Positions 38,801-52,400 of a DNA stretch of 64,000 nucleotides are shown in pieces. The translations under genes and the position numbers were made by a program. The stretch's first letter is position 1. Each line of letters opens with the position of its first letter. The stretch covers positions 2,418,001 to 2,482,000 of the forward strand of contig NC_088323.1 in NCBI RefSeq assembly GCF_910592395.1, read 5' to 3'. The DNA comes from Lineus longissimus. Its lineage: Eukaryota > Nemertea > Pilidiophora > Heteronemertea > Lineidae. The notes under the pieces were generated by a model. It was not told the DNA's origin. It worked only from the letters and a program-made list of their open reading frames with translations, and made no database searches.

Positions 38801-41800
38801 TGCGGGACCGTTTCTGACCCAACGGATGCCTAAACCCCCCTCTAGCTAAACCGTATAATTCGTGAGCGTTCTGAAGGAAGAGGGGGGGGGGGGGGGGTGT
38901 ATGATCTCTGGTTTTACTGGAAGACCACGTGTATCGTAACAAAGAGTGGAACGATGGCTTTTAGTCCAAATGAAAGGGCACTCGGTAGAAACTGGCAAGT
39001 GGAAATATAAAGTGATACATTACGTATATTTGCCCTTGTCTCTCAACTACCCCGAAAGACGTTGCGTGGGGGTCTATGTTATCAATATTTGCACTGATGA
39101 CCCTTTGAAAAGACTGTTGAAAAATGGGAATTTAGGCCCCACAGCGAGAGGGCTTCGATTAAAGACAATGGACCGTGTATTGGCAATGCCTGAGTTCTTT
39201 TAACTGCCAGGTTAGGGGCAAAAAGAAAATGTGAACTACACGTGTAATGACCAATTCGCATCATGTTTGAACTGAGGGAGCCAGTAATCCTTTTTGGGAA
39301 TCATTTATATATTTTGAGATGGTCCCTTTGTAATTATATGGTGAACTGTCACATACGAATAACGGTTTGATATATTTCATTGACTGCTGGTACAATGATT
39401 AAGCAATAAGTATGGCCATTGCTCTCCGTTAGCCCGGTTCCTTTTTTTAAAAATTTGACCGATAATTTTTCATATAAATTCAGTGTACATGATTGTATAA
39501 GTACATTTATCACTGTTATCTAACGCCAATGCATGCAGACTTCCGTAATCAGGATAGCTAGCGTTCCTTCATGCGGGATTAAACCTGTTGCCGACTTGAT
39601 CTGGGAATTCACGACCATCAAATCAGTAAGGTATTTTTTTCTGTTAAAAAGCCATCTTTTCATGTCGTTGTTCAAGTAAACTTAACTTAACTTAATTTTA
39701 GCATGAATGACTCATCTGATCTGTCACACCGTGTCGTTCCCTTTGGATTGTATCGTTGTCATTGTCATCCTTTACTAATGCAACCCTCTGCAGCGGCTTG
39801 TACATATCAAGTGCTTCAAAGTACCTGTAGACCCTATGCTTTTGAAATTGGGACCGGGAGGGGAAGGGGCTCTCCTGTAGATGACCAGGCTCTCACAGTA
39901 AATAGGCCTATGCATAGCGACATGTCCAGAGTCAATACCGATGAGTTCATCTCTGCACAATCACCTCTAAGTAACATTTCTGAAAGCAAATCATGTTTAC
40001 CGGATGTTTATGGTAACCAGTGTGGTCCCCGTAGTCACCATTAGCACGCGGGGGATTTTTTCTCACCCCATTAACATTGATCCTTTGCGCTGAGTGTTGT
40101 CCTTTATACCTGTCTTTAAATAAAGAGTCAGGCAATTAGCGAAAGACTTTTGAAAAACTGCGTTTTGAAAAATAATTTCTACCAACGCGACTTTGAAAAA
40201 TGTCCACCACCTCCTTCTTGAAATACCTTTATCCATTTTCAATTTCGCATCAAGAATTCCAATCAATTTTACGAGTCTCTCTCCCTCGATCAAATTCATG
40301 TCAATTTGTCATACTTCTACAACTGGATTGAACGTTGATTTGAAAGCTCCTCAACCAAGTGTCGGAGAGAGATTGATGGGGATTTTTTCGGGATTGGTTT
40401 TACCCTTGAAGGTCGGGGGGCTGTGAAATCTTCGTTAAATTTTGTTGACTGCCTGGACGTTCACCAGTCGACATTTACGAGTCGATTCCCCCCCAAATCT
40501 TACTAAATCGAATTTTAGTTGTGGTATAATAGTGGTAGCAAATACCTAGCTCATGTAGTTAGTGCACTCAACTCTCAGAGCCTTCAATGAGAAGATGTTC
40601 AGAATTTGGTCCAAATGCATCCCGGGGACGACATCTGTATTGGTGCCATATTCTCATCTTACACAGCAGGTCAAAAATCCCTACATAATAACATGAGTTC
40701 CAGCGCTAGTAGCTCGGAGCCTTGTGTCTCAAGATACATGCTCAATACTCTTCGAGCACAACAACTAAACGGTGCAAACATTTTTGTGATGACACGTTTT
40801 CACCATGGCGTTATTCCTCGGTTGGCGCAATCAGAAGTTCTAAAAGCTGCTTGTTATAAGCCTACGTGCATCCAATACGATTTATAAGTAACTGCCACTA
40901 AGGGACAATTCTATTGTTAGCGCAGTGGAGTGGACCAGACAGGAAGGTTCGTCTCCCTTAAGACCCCTTAAGGACCCAAATCCCACCATCCTCATCACGT
41001 CGAGACGATGCTAATCCGCTTTGGCACAATAAATGTAACGGTATCGAGTTGTATTGGCCGGAGATACTAGTGATTATATCCGTCTGTGATTAGTGATGGA
41101 TTCAGCCTAATAGGTTCTAACTCTGTGAGGTACGCTAGAGTATTATTGAATTAAAAGCTAGTTACTACACTCGGTTCTGGATCCGTAGGCGTAGGATCTT
41201 TGAATTTGTCCGCGACAATCCCTGCGGTTATTCTATATGAATTACTTGTTTTCTGTTTTGATGTACATTAATACATGTACAATTGTTTGCCCCTTGCGTC
41301 GCAGTTAAAAGAATTCAGGCCTAGCCCAATACACGGTCTACTGTCTTCAAACAAAGCCCGTTCGCACCTGCGCCTAAACTACCATTGTTCTGCTGTCTTT
41401 TCAAAAGACAATCTTGATAACGCTGACCCCAAGGAAACATCTTTCATGAGGGTCAAAAGGCCGAATCCTGCTTTTCCGTAGCGACGAGCTGAGCGAGACT
41501 CGGGTTTAGTGGAATCTGTCATTTACTGTGTGAACCGTATCTACATTTGTACATAGGTACATTTGTAAATCTCGTCCTTCAGTGTTGGCAAAATGATCAC
41601 GTCTTCATTGGGACAGCGTATTATAAAAATACGCGTCTTCGTCTCCGGCGTATTTTCTTGAAAAACATAATCAACGTGCAAACCTGTTATCAAAACATGA
41701 GATCCTTTTAGTGACCAGTTTTCTGGCCAACTGCATGGAAAGATTGTGTGGAAGGAAAGACTGATGAAGGTAATAAATTGTATGCCTGATTTACATGTTA

Positions 41801-42600
41801 ACTACTTATATATCACTCTTAAGCCAGAAACAATAAAAAGAGCTTCTCGTCTCACGCACGCCCCGATTTAGGCCACCGTCTTTTATGTTTGATTTATAGA
41901 TTTTGGATTTTTCTGAGACGGGTTTCCGGTTGAGTCTTAAGCTGGAGAATCCACAAGGTCTATTGCCTTAAAAGCTTGAAATAAGACAATCATGTCAATA
42001 TGTGAGATGCAAATACAAGTATGTCATTATGAAATAAAGTGTTTACGAATGTATTTGAAGTAAAATTGAACAAGTCTGCCTCTGCATGCATTGTAATATA
42101 CATTTTTGCCTTTTGTCTTATATGACCAACGGGTTGCTTCGAGCTCCAAGCCAGCTTAGCTGTACAAATATTGTTGGTGCACATTTGCAAATATGCCAGG
42201 TTTCTCTATTTTTGTCGGCAGATTCCTCCTAGCGAATTCTCAGCGGGTTAACTAATGACTTTGGTTACACAATCTCCATATAATATTTACAAATTACTGT
42301 CTTCCAGTTACCAAGCAAATGCCCAGCAGCGGGTAAACCTATATTTACGCTTGGTTCAAATCTATCTTTGCAGATAACTAGAGATTCCGATGATGATTTC
42401 AGCCAGATCCCGGCTCCGCTAGTTGCACTTGATGCCGAGGCATACAAAGTACACAAAGTTATTCAATCATCGATATATACCGCATGCACTGCCGATATCG
42501 GCATTTGGCTACCTGGAGCTGAACAAGCAAACTCGTGTCAGCAATGGCAGCTACCTGAGCTAATACTCCAAGCATCGTGGCATCTAGCTAATGCTAGCGA
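35871..42600. other. Long region without a recognised gene
   Basis: Several open frames of 60-113 codons exist. The best is 39703-40044 (+), which begins just after a good acceptor-like tract (TTAATTTTAG) and could be an exon, but its product is not recognised. A G16 run lies at 38882-38897. TAGGCCTA-type words occur near 37406 and 39903. Nothing firmer could be supported. Confidence 0.4.
38882..38897 (+). repeat. Run of 16 guanines
   Basis: An uninterrupted G16 tract, preceded by AGGAAGA. It could form a G-quadruplex and is prone to length change or assembly error. Confidence 0.85.
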
Positions 42601-42659
42601 TCAATGATTACGCTACGGTGCTGCGTGGAGGTTGCAATCTACAGCAGACGAGATACGGC

Positions 42660-42669
42660 GCGCATGCGC
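42660..42669. promoter_or_regulatory. NRF1-type palindrome upstream of the adenylate cyclase
   Basis: GCGCATGCGC, the NRF1 core palindrome, 153 bases upstream of the ATG at 42822. NRF1 sites are typical of TATA-less promoters, and no TATA box is visible here. The assignment is by position. Confidence 0.5.
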
Positions 42670-42821
42670 CTCAATCAAAATCACTTCTGAGCAGACGGGA
42701 TTACTATGTGCTCCAGATCTTCTTCAGAAACTTGTTGAAATAGTGGATTAGTAGAAATGATTTCTTAAAGTACGGATACACAAATTCCTTGGAAGGATTC
42801 CTTGATACATCTGGATTAAGT

Positions 42822-43457
42822 ATGGCGTACAGACTTTTACCTCTCACTTGGAACCGTGGGATGGGACGGGAGGAGCCCGCCGGCAGCAACAGCATGACTC
42901 CCCCAATAGGCATTCCAATACGCTACAGAAGGGACAGACTCGGCATGATTATACACCAGCACCCCTTCCACGACCCTGAACTTGACAACCTCTACCAGAG
43001 ATATGTCTACAAACTTCAACAGCAAAGTGTCACGAAGGCGTTGCTTCTCTTCATAGTCCTGACCGCCGCCCTGGCTGTCATGGAGTTCGCCTTCGCCCTC
43101 CACCCAACTGGCGAGACTATCTACAATTTCCTCCATTGTTGCGTTTTCGTATTTCTAGTCGTGTACTCCAACAGCAAATTCATGCAGGAGACGCATCTGC
43201 CGCTTGTCTCAATCACCTTCCTCTTCTTTTCGATTCTGTTCTCAATAGTCAACTTACCAGTTCATCTTTTCGGCAAACAGACGACAATGGTATATTCAGC
43301 GGCGGACGGAGTTTGGCAGATGTTGTTCGTGATTCTCTCTATTTATTGTATGATCCCTGTCCGACTGATAATCGCAGGGTGCATTGGAATATCGTTACCG
43401 TGCATACACCTGATTGCTGTTTTCGTCACCAGTGACCCAAGGATTTATTGGCCTTTG
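42822..43457 (+). CDS. ADCY1: Adenylate cyclase type 1-like, first coding exon (partial gene)
   Basis: 212 codons from ATG at 42822 to a GTAAGT donor after 43457 (phase 0). After a short cytosolic N-terminus, PELDNLYQRYVYKLQQQSV leads into five hydrophobic segments: KALLLFIVLTAALAVMEFAF, FLHCCVFVFLVVYSN, LVSITFLFFSILFSIVNL, DGVWQMLFVILSIYCMI and PVRLIIAGCIGISLPCIH. The order and the DGVWQ..PVR motif fit the first membrane cassette of class III adenylate cyclases, closest in my reading to ADCY1/rutabaga, the Ca2+/calmodulin-stimulated type. The exon breaks after SDPRIYWPL, the point where I recall exon 1 of ADCY1 ending. The sixth helix and both catalytic domains are not found in the window. 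The open frame extends upstream to a TTG, but the ATG is the natural start. Confidence 0.75.
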
Positions 43458-45403
43458 GTAAGTTAAGTGTTAATTTTCTTAATTTTTCATTAGGACGCCA
43501 GGGGGAGTTTAGTGATTAGTTTTCGATGTATTGTGTGGTACAGGAGGGACCCCTAGCGGCGACTTTGTGTAACTTAGACCTACTTGGCTCCTGCCTATAT
43601 TGTCAATATAACAGAAAACACTAGTAAATTTTCCCACTAATGAGGGCTGCTTCATACTTCAATAACATCGTTGTTTTTTTGGTGATGCCTAAATGCCCAT
43701 ACTCAATTTGTGTTCACTGGAAATGTTTGTTTTGGAGGGTGGAGCATTTTTGTATGACAAGTCTGCACCAAGTCAAATGTACAGACAGGTAAATCCGTCT
43801 GAAGGGCGACCAGACAATTTGACGTTCATCTGCTTCCTGAATTTTTGTTGTTGTTGTTGTTTTTGCTTGTATACCTGGTAAAGCAGCACTCTGCTACCTG
43901 CGGGATCAATCACTAACTTGCCCACCACCGGCAGCGTGATACTTCTACATGTTTCGACCATGAGTGTACGAACTTCAACAAATGGTGCGGTGTAACACTG
44001 AAACATATCCGGTGTACCAGGAAGCTTTGAGTCCCTAAGGAATGAGTCCTCCAGTTACATGTAATTTCGATAAACTGATATTCTGCCAGATCCTAGAATC
44101 TCTGGAATAAACTCGATATAGATTTTGTTTCAGTTGCCAACTAAACGTGAAAGTGACATCGGAGTTAACGATGTTACAGGAGAAGCCGGGGCCCACGACG
44201 CTCTCTGACTTACTAACTATGTTAGCTTTAATTTGCCTTCTAGTAGAATGGCGCAGAAAGCCTCGGACAAGATCCATTCATTCCACCGATATGCACTCGC
44301 AACCCCTTACTTTTACTCACAGGCACTGTTGATTTAATATGTATCTTTCGCCTCAGCATCCGCCCTGCTACACAGGAAATGTTGTTTCTGTCTGCATACC
44401 TACCGAACTGTGCTCATTAACCTTGAAGCGCGCTTTCGAATGACAAAAGGTGAGAAACACATCCACACTCAGCAACATATAGACGGTTCCAATCTATACT
44501 TCGAATGGGAATAAACTCAATGTGTGACCAGTACTGTCTCTTGAGGAAGATCTTGCAATGACAGTATCTGAACTCGCGAATCCAAACAGACATGTTATAT
44601 TGTGAGTTCCTTTGGTAATGATTCATACAAGTATGACAACATCTGTATCTTTATACCAAGTAACTTCAAACGAGCATCTACCTTTACTATGTAATATCAT
44701 TGACTGTTGCTGCTAAATGAGAAAGCTTGCACAAAGCGTTCAGTGTCGGAATCTCATCGCCATCACGCTGCGCTGAAAGACACGTATTCCCTTCGTAATT
44801 TCGGAGTGAAACACGCGGAAATGCCAACCCTTTTTGATAAAATGTTCAAACGCGTGTTGTACATCCAATGCCATTAAAGTAGACGAAATTACCCCTGTCA
44901 CTCTGGAAAAAAGGGTCAACGAAAGCGCAATATGCAAGATGCTTTATGCATTTCATTTGCTGCCCCTTTTGGCTGTCAACTATATCAGCTCCGTTTGTTG
45001 GAGTCTGCGCTGAAAGGCACAATGTCCGCAGGGCGTTAGAATATCGCTCTTCAGACTTAATGACGGTGAGTTTAAGCAGAACTACAGCAATACATTATGG
45101 CCCATACGTACTGACAATAATTCGTGTCTTTGCATTTTAACTGCTTTCACTCATTTCTCATGCACAATGTACTGTTATCACCTTTGCGCGAAGGTCGGGG
45201 CGCCAGGATCAGGGAGCAAGCAGTGATCTGAAGATCCCCCACGCAGCGAGAGTACCATAAGGTGCCAAAAGCGCCTCTCGCCTGCTTTGAAAGTGTTCAC
45301 GTATCTCATCGATGAGTATCAACACGGCCTAGCCTATAAACCATCATTGCCTATACAAGGTATCCTCATCTTTCCCATGCTGATCAATAGCGTTTCGCTC
45401 CAT

Positions 45404-45847
45404 TTAACCGATTTTACATCGCGCAAGATAATCTAAAAGCTTGGTTGAGCCGGTTTTGTAGCGCGAAAACATCTTGCCACTGGTGCGCAGAGAGAAAGAT
45501 GTGAGGAGGGATGTCATCGATGAATCGCTGGTAATGGTATTTCGTAATGGCCCCGATCGCTTTAAAATCGCTGGTGCGAATATAAGTTTTCGGTCGGTAT
45601 ATTGGAAATCAGGTGGTGATTCTATGTGTGATGTTGACACAGCCAAGTAATTTTCGTAATCACTATCATTGCAGTAACAAATGCAAATGTTGCGCTGAGC
45701 GAAATGCAAGTGCAATCCCATCCCATCGGTTCTCCTGTCTATTTTTGTTTCATCTTTCCCGTTATACCCTGAGGCAGGCGGCAAGTTGTCTATAGACGTT
45801 TTGAATGTTTCCTTCTCGAGTGCAACAATACAACCACTTACCACCAT
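45404..45847 (-). CDS. Unassigned single-exon ORF of 147 residues
   Basis: Begins MVVSGCIVALEKETF after a good CAAAATGG context and ends LLDYLARCKIG. Codon use and composition look like real protein, with no low-complexity bias, but no family, signal peptide or membrane segment is recognised. It lies antisense within the presumed adenylate cyclase intron. A TTTAAATAAAGG word about 25 bases upstream resembles a TATA box but is too close to the ATG for a normal leader. It could be a nested gene, a terminal exon or a chance frame. Confidence 0.3.
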   Translation of the reverse strand: MVVSGCIVALEKETFKTSIDNLPPASGYNGKDETKIDRRTDGMGLHLHFAQRNICICYCNDSDYENYLAVSTSHIESPPDFQYTDRKLIFAPAILKRSGPLRNTITSDSSMTSLLTSFSLRTSGKMFSRYKTGSTKLLDYLARCKIG

Positions 45848-48800
45848 TTTGAAATCCGCCGGCAGCGTGTACCTTTATTTAAAAAATGTTACAGGGAAAT
45901 CTTGGTTGCAATGCCGAAGCACTTGTGAATAGATATCAAGCGAAAACATTGGCTATATGAAGCTATTTCTATTCCTTATTCATTATCAAGTTGATTTTAA
46001 TGTCTGAGGTAGAAATCTTTTTGAGTATGAAACATTTGCGATGATTAAATATTTTTAATGATGTGTTCGGAGGTTGTACTAAATGTAGTTATGTATCATC
46101 AACAGTTGAAAATCCTTTCCTAGCAAATAAAAAGTTATAAGACATGGGTTGGTAAGCCAAGATCCAATCAGGCTGAAAAGACTCATCTCACAACTTCTTT
46201 CTTTGGCCGTTCCGCAGGCGATTTCAGACCCTTGGGTTCAAGAGGCCGGCCCATCTTGATTCACATCGTTCAGAGCACTCCACGGCTGCTAACAAAGCAC
46301 GGCGATCCCATCCTGACATAGGTCGCAGCCTGTCTGAGACCGCAACTCACTCCTCTAACTATCTCAATGGACCAGAAGAAGTAATAAACTGATATGCAGA
46401 ATGAACTACCCAAGGTGTGCATCGGATCAACATGTCATATTCAGTGTACCTGCGTAACTCATGTTCTACCTTTTGCAAGCATTTCCTCGTCTATTCCTAC
46501 CAATGCATAAGTCTGGCTAAGTATTTTTCCAATTCAGAGATAAACACAGCATTGATGGAGTTACTCACAAGCGGGAACGTCTGACCGGATGCTTCGTACA
46601 GTTTTATGTGAAAGTAACTCGCCTAAGTGATTTCAATGTTCAAGCTGTTTTGAAAGAAACACCTACAGAGAGCAAGGCTTACTAGCTACTTGAATATATT
46701 GCCACCTCTGGTAGACTAACACTGACAAGGCATATGTTTATTGGGGCTGTTGTGAATTTCTGAAAGTCCTGAGGCTGCACTATCAAATCATGATGACGTC
46801 AACCTGTCATTTGCACATATTGATTACGTTGTGAACCTTAATTGTCTAACTAATCATGAGAGGCATCGACGTGGGTCTGAATTCCATAACCCTCCCCCCC
46901 CCCAGAATGGTATCAATAATATTGATTCCGTCCAAATAACTGCTGAATCACATAAAATGCTGTATATCTGTAATGTCAGCCTGGGTATGTTTTCCGAGAC
47001 GTCATCGAATCCGTTCATAATAACTCTTCTTCTAAGAATGCGAACCAAACCTGAGAAACCATGCAAGGTGTGGTACATCAAGATGGTTTGTGATGTAGAA
47101 AAACCGGCCATTTCTGGTCAAGCTATTGCAATAATGCGCTATCGGTATGGCTTCCTTGATACTGGTGTGCTGCTGAAATTAAAGGAGTGAAAGCTTTCGA
47201 ATAAGCTGTTTTCCGTCGACTCGCCGTTATCAGAAAAATGGCAAAGTTCGTTGTACGAGTACGCAATGTAAATTTATTCCATTTAAAACGAGTGCAGAAT
47301 TCGATTTTAAGCGGTCAACGTGTACTCCGGAAAGAAAGTATCGGTGTATCATGTGATAGCCCTTTACTAGCGTTCCCTACGCGTGCCACTGTCTAGCAAA
47401 GAATGTACTTGGTCCAAGGTTCCACACGTGGTTGGCGTTGAATACGATTCTTCGCCACATACCTTAGCTGCATGCTCTCTTTTTCCACGAAGAGCACCTT
47501 GCACGTTATTATACCTCCACGGGCGCGTTAGAAAAACATGGCGTTATCTTGTCTGGCATGAAGTAACACAGACTAAATCCCGTGAAATAACACATAGAGC
47601 GAATACAGACTTATGATAGAGCAGACTTCTTGAACAGTTCACTGGGTGTTTGGAGGTAAAAAGGCATAGGGGATATAATACATGTTGATAAATGACATGT
47701 ATTTTTTTCTGAAGAATATGGCATGTATTGGAGGCCTCGGACTGAGTATATCTGTTGTTCAAAATGGCTGATAATAATGGATCTCATTCTTACTCTAGCA
47801 TGTCTGACGCAATATCATCAGAAAGTCATTCATCCCTTTCTGCCTTATCCACACCAGTTTCTACATATCCGCTCCAACAAACCAGACCTTCTCACTGAGC
47901 ACTTTTGCCTATCATAATTGCGAAATGATTGTATGGTATCAGCTCCAACGATCAATAGACTTCAGTAAACAATAGCTTGAACATGATCAAAGCAACACCT
48001 TGAGGAGATGATAGCAGTTTTTCCCGAGAGATGAATGCCAGTTAGTTCAGAGTCAAATTAAGGCTGAATCCTACGCGGTTGGCTCTTATTTCATCATGAA
48101 GTTGGACTGTCATTACATCGATTTTTTTTCAAGGAGATCAGATAGATCTTGTGTCCTTTTACTTTCCTACAAGGCAGTGCACCTTTTTTTCTCTAATGCG
48201 ATGGTAAACGTAACGCACCCGATACGTTGGTGGAACATCGCATAACCCCATTCTCATGCTTCATTGACATCAGAAGGCAAATAAATAGGCATAATCTTAC
48301 AGTGTAGTATCATGAATGTGTGTGGTACACCAATAGATCAAATCAGTTAGATAAGCGTGTTAGTCCTCACAGTAATAATGTAGCCCCACAGGTAACCTTG
48401 TTGACAAATTGTTCCACCAACATATGAGGCCAAAAGGCGATATCGCGCTGAGGTATACCTATGCTGTCACGTTTCCACTAAGACAGTTATCTCATGTCTT
48501 TCCCCGAGTAATGCGACACTGAGAGTCTAGTCGAAGGTATCACTTCATCCGTGTTGTCAGGCAGCTTGCCAGCAACAACATATCAAGGCTAACTGAGTCA
48601 AAAACTGAAGACTGAGTAGCGAAATACGTTTAAAAACATGATGAACATATCTCCTTGGATGTCCGAGCGGGCACTAGCTGATCATGACATAATCAGTATG
48701 GAAGATTGGATATGCAGTCAATAGACGTTGATCTGCGGTTGAATTTACTCAGAATGTGGTGAACCTTGACATGGAGACATGGGCTACCATGGGAAGAGGT

Positions 48801-49413
48801 GGCTGCCGAATCCCAGAGATTTTGGCCTATTTGCAACCTAACTGGCATAAAAAACACGTCTTTCGATTACGCTTGTGGGGTAGGCATTTGAATCTTCTGA
48901 TTGAATAAACCAAGAATTAATTAAGACTAGTTTTCATCAATTCTTGTTATTATCAACACATCGTGCATTAAATCAGCCGGTGTTATTATTAGTTCCGCTA
49001 TTAATATCTTAACGATATCATTATCAGCGCAGCCTACGCGGACGTGCATTTTTTTCTCTGTCTTGATATTAATGGTGTCTGGGTTTCTGAAAGCATGGAC
49101 TGGCCATTCAGACCATTGCAAATTGAAGAAGGTAGTTTGCCCATGGCTGTATCTGAAGTCAGTCGTATTTCAGGATGACTAATGGTTGTTCACATTCCAA
49201 GGATACACGCCGTGTATCTGTAGACAAGGTAGCATTCATCTAGCGCTCTGACCAGACTACATCAAGAAAATGTTTTATTTGTCTCATTTCTCTACCTGAG
49301 GGAGCATATCAAAATATTTTTCAAACCCCCAAACCCCATTTTTACGTGCTTGAATTAAGGACCTCCCTTCTCCAAAAATCCTCGGAAAAATGACGACCCA
49401 AACCAAGCGGTAA

Positions 49414-49490
49414 CGAAGCACAGTCGGCGCATAGTGCATTATACACTGTAAACGAAGCACAGTCGGCGCAAAGTGCATCATACATGGTAA
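49414..49490. repeat. Duplicated 39-base unit
   Basis: CGAAGCACAGTCGGCGCA occurs at 49414 and 49453, followed in each case by (T/A)AGTGCAT(T/C)ATACA. This is a simple tandem duplication with a few changes. Confidence 0.8.
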
Positions 49491-52400
49491 ACACTGTGGT
49501 TCATTGTAATCAAGGTGTTTTAGAATATACGTAGGTTAACCTTTATTTCGGTGGTTAAACCGAAAATATCTAAATCTTTCTTTAGACTAACGACGGAAGA
49601 GATGCCATGCCCTGTCTGACGATTACAGTGACGATTACATAACCTATTGTAATATTGCTAACTGAAACGATCGCAACAGCGCCGAGCCAAAATCACACCA
49701 TTTGCTATCAAATATATTATGACCTTGTGATCACCTGCACCGTGACGTATCAGGATTGTCGATTGCAATCTGTCTCCCGGGGTGTATTTAATCATGACAC
49801 AATCGCTGATTTTCCTGACATGAGAGGATAAGCCGCTCAGGGAGACCTGATCGATGCTTATTCTCATTTACGCCCATTTGCGGCTGGATTCAAACGTGAC
49901 ATGATGCGTAGGAAGGGAGCCAGAGATAATAGGATGGTTTGTACCATTTCCAGGTGAATATCCGGAACATTATCGCGTTGATCTAGATTTGCGATTCGCA
50001 AAAATATATATTAAAAAAAATTTGGTCACGATTTTTTTTCGGGACTTCAAACTCTCTTCCGATTTTTCAATCGAAAAAAATCACGATTTTTTTGGCAACG
50101 GCAAAAATAAAACTCGTGCGAAAATTTGGTGGTTAGCAGTATCAGAAGTTCAGTGTTGTTCTCGTTTAGACGATCTAAAAAAAATAACCTCATCACTTTG
50201 ATCAGGTTTTCGATTAACGTAGATAAAGCATCTCAAATCTCATTAAAAATGTTTCAAGAAGAAACCACTGCCAACGTTTCTCCATAAAGCTTTAGAAGTC
50301 ACGGCAGACTCAAAACAGATAATGAAAATCAAATGACAGAGTCTTCGTAAGAGCCATCACTCAAGGCGTGATTAATATTGAGACGCGGTTAAAGAAGCTT
50401 TCGTCATCATTCGTCAAAATTAGATACGTTATTGGATAAGAATTTGATTAATTGTTAGATAAAATATCATTCTCTCATGCGCTCATAGCATGATGTTACT
50501 TTTTCATTTTGAAAGGAGGCAACGTTTTTAGGCCTATAAACAGAGAGACTAAAAGCTACAAATGTGGCCAGGGGAAGTCCCCTAGCTTCTTCAGCTATAC
50601 AACATCATGCCCTGTGTAACACGGCGTTCAAATTCCCTAGGATATATACAGATCGGCAAAAAACCATTCAAATTCAAACAACAAATGTATCTCTCGAGCC
50701 TTCATAATAGAAGATTAACTTCCGGTACTTCTGTCCGCCCCATGTAACCTAAAATCGATTCTGATGACAATGTGCTGTCTGGTCCTGATTGTGTAAACGG
50801 AATTCTATTTCATCGCTTATCGGGAGGGGTAATGGGTATAGCGTGAATTATCGGGATGAGGTTCGGGGTTGCATTCATTGGTGACAATGCCACTGGGAAG
50901 ATGAATTGTCTATAGGCAGGGCACCATGGGATGTGGTTACAAGCCTTCATTTGTGAAAATAGAGCCATTTAAGTAGGCTAAGCTACCATCATCGATGGAG
51001 AACTGTTGAAGAGAGAATCACCAGGCCATCGAGGATGCAGTTTCGAGTGGCTCTTGTTTCAGAAGGAGCCGCTTACATGCAAGCCACGGGTATCCTTGAC
51101 ACCACTCATTGTCTAGTGGTTTTGACAACTCGAGATGCGAGATAAACAGATTCCTTATTTCGCCAGTCCCTCTACATGTACAGTACATGACATTGCGCAT
51201 TGGTTTTCAAGAAAGGAGACTATTGTAATGTCAACACTCGCTCGATAACTATTTTATTGAGTTTACCTCTGCCGCGCGGAGGGCGAGCAGCAGTTGCCTT
51301 TGCACAAATCTCATTACGCGCTTTACCTGTGACAACCCGGCCAAGTTTGTATCCAATCTGCCTAAGTGCCCAGTTTTTACCATTGTCACATGTTTCTTCT
51401 ACAACTGATCCTATCATCTTAAGCCGGGTAAACAGATAACTCATCTCTTGAGCACTACTGGTCAGAAACTACCAAGAAATGCTTTTTTTGCGCGGACATT
51501 GTTACAACTATCCTAAGCTATCAGGTTTAAACCCTTCTTCCTTTCCGATGGTGGCATATCGTTGGCGTGGCCATTCTATTGTTTTGACGTTTTTTACCTT
51601 GGTAATCATTGTGTTTGGCGTACCCGAGTACAGTTAGCGTTTGACATTGATAAAGAAGCTGGTACTCCCCGCAGTAGGTTTTAGCAGCACGTGAGAATGT
51701 CGCAAAAAGACAATGGGACCTCCGCAGCATAGTACCTGACAGATAACAATAAGGTGACAAATTGAAATAAACAATTTCCGAAATTCTGCTTCAGTTAAGT
51801 TTTTGTGTTGCCTGTACATTTCCTTGAAAATCAATGTACAGCATATAGGCATTTTCGATATCCCTTTCGGTCAAAGGATCAACATTGCATGCATGGTGCG
51901 GTAATTTTAGGTGTTTCGCAATCCGCGATTTTTATCATGGCAAATTAATAATCGTATGATAAAACCCTCACAACAAATGTGGCTGTTTGCAGAATCGGAG
52001 ATTTATAACTATTCAATTAATCATATATATAATCATCTGAATCAGATGGCTGAGTGCCGTTATGATATCAGAAAATGTATGAATAATAATTCACATGAGC
52101 TGCAGTTACTGTATCGCAGTGGCTGTTGAAGTAAAAATATAATATCAGTCTATATTAAGACTCACGTATGACGAAAACACAGCACCGCCCTTGGCATTAT
52201 ACTATTTCAAGAGCATAGATACGATACAACAAAAGTACGACACACAAACGCATGAAACAGAAATCGTAATAAAACATCATTATTCTATAATGATAGACGT
52301 CAATATACAAGGTTCTTTAAATGTTGTGGTGAGGTATTGCTGCTGATGACGATGATGAACTCGGGCTGTTGTTGGCCTCCTTGAGCCCCCCACCCTTCTC

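Noticed and set aside
42789-42821. TTG start for the adenylate cyclase
   Set aside because: The first ATG in frame at 42822 is the natural start. The upstream codons are probably leader.
44992-45064. Candidate adenylate cyclase exon (FVGVCAERHNVRRALEYRSS)
   Set aside because: The phase is incompatible with the donor at 43457, and the match to the cyclase sequence after the first membrane cassette is too weak.
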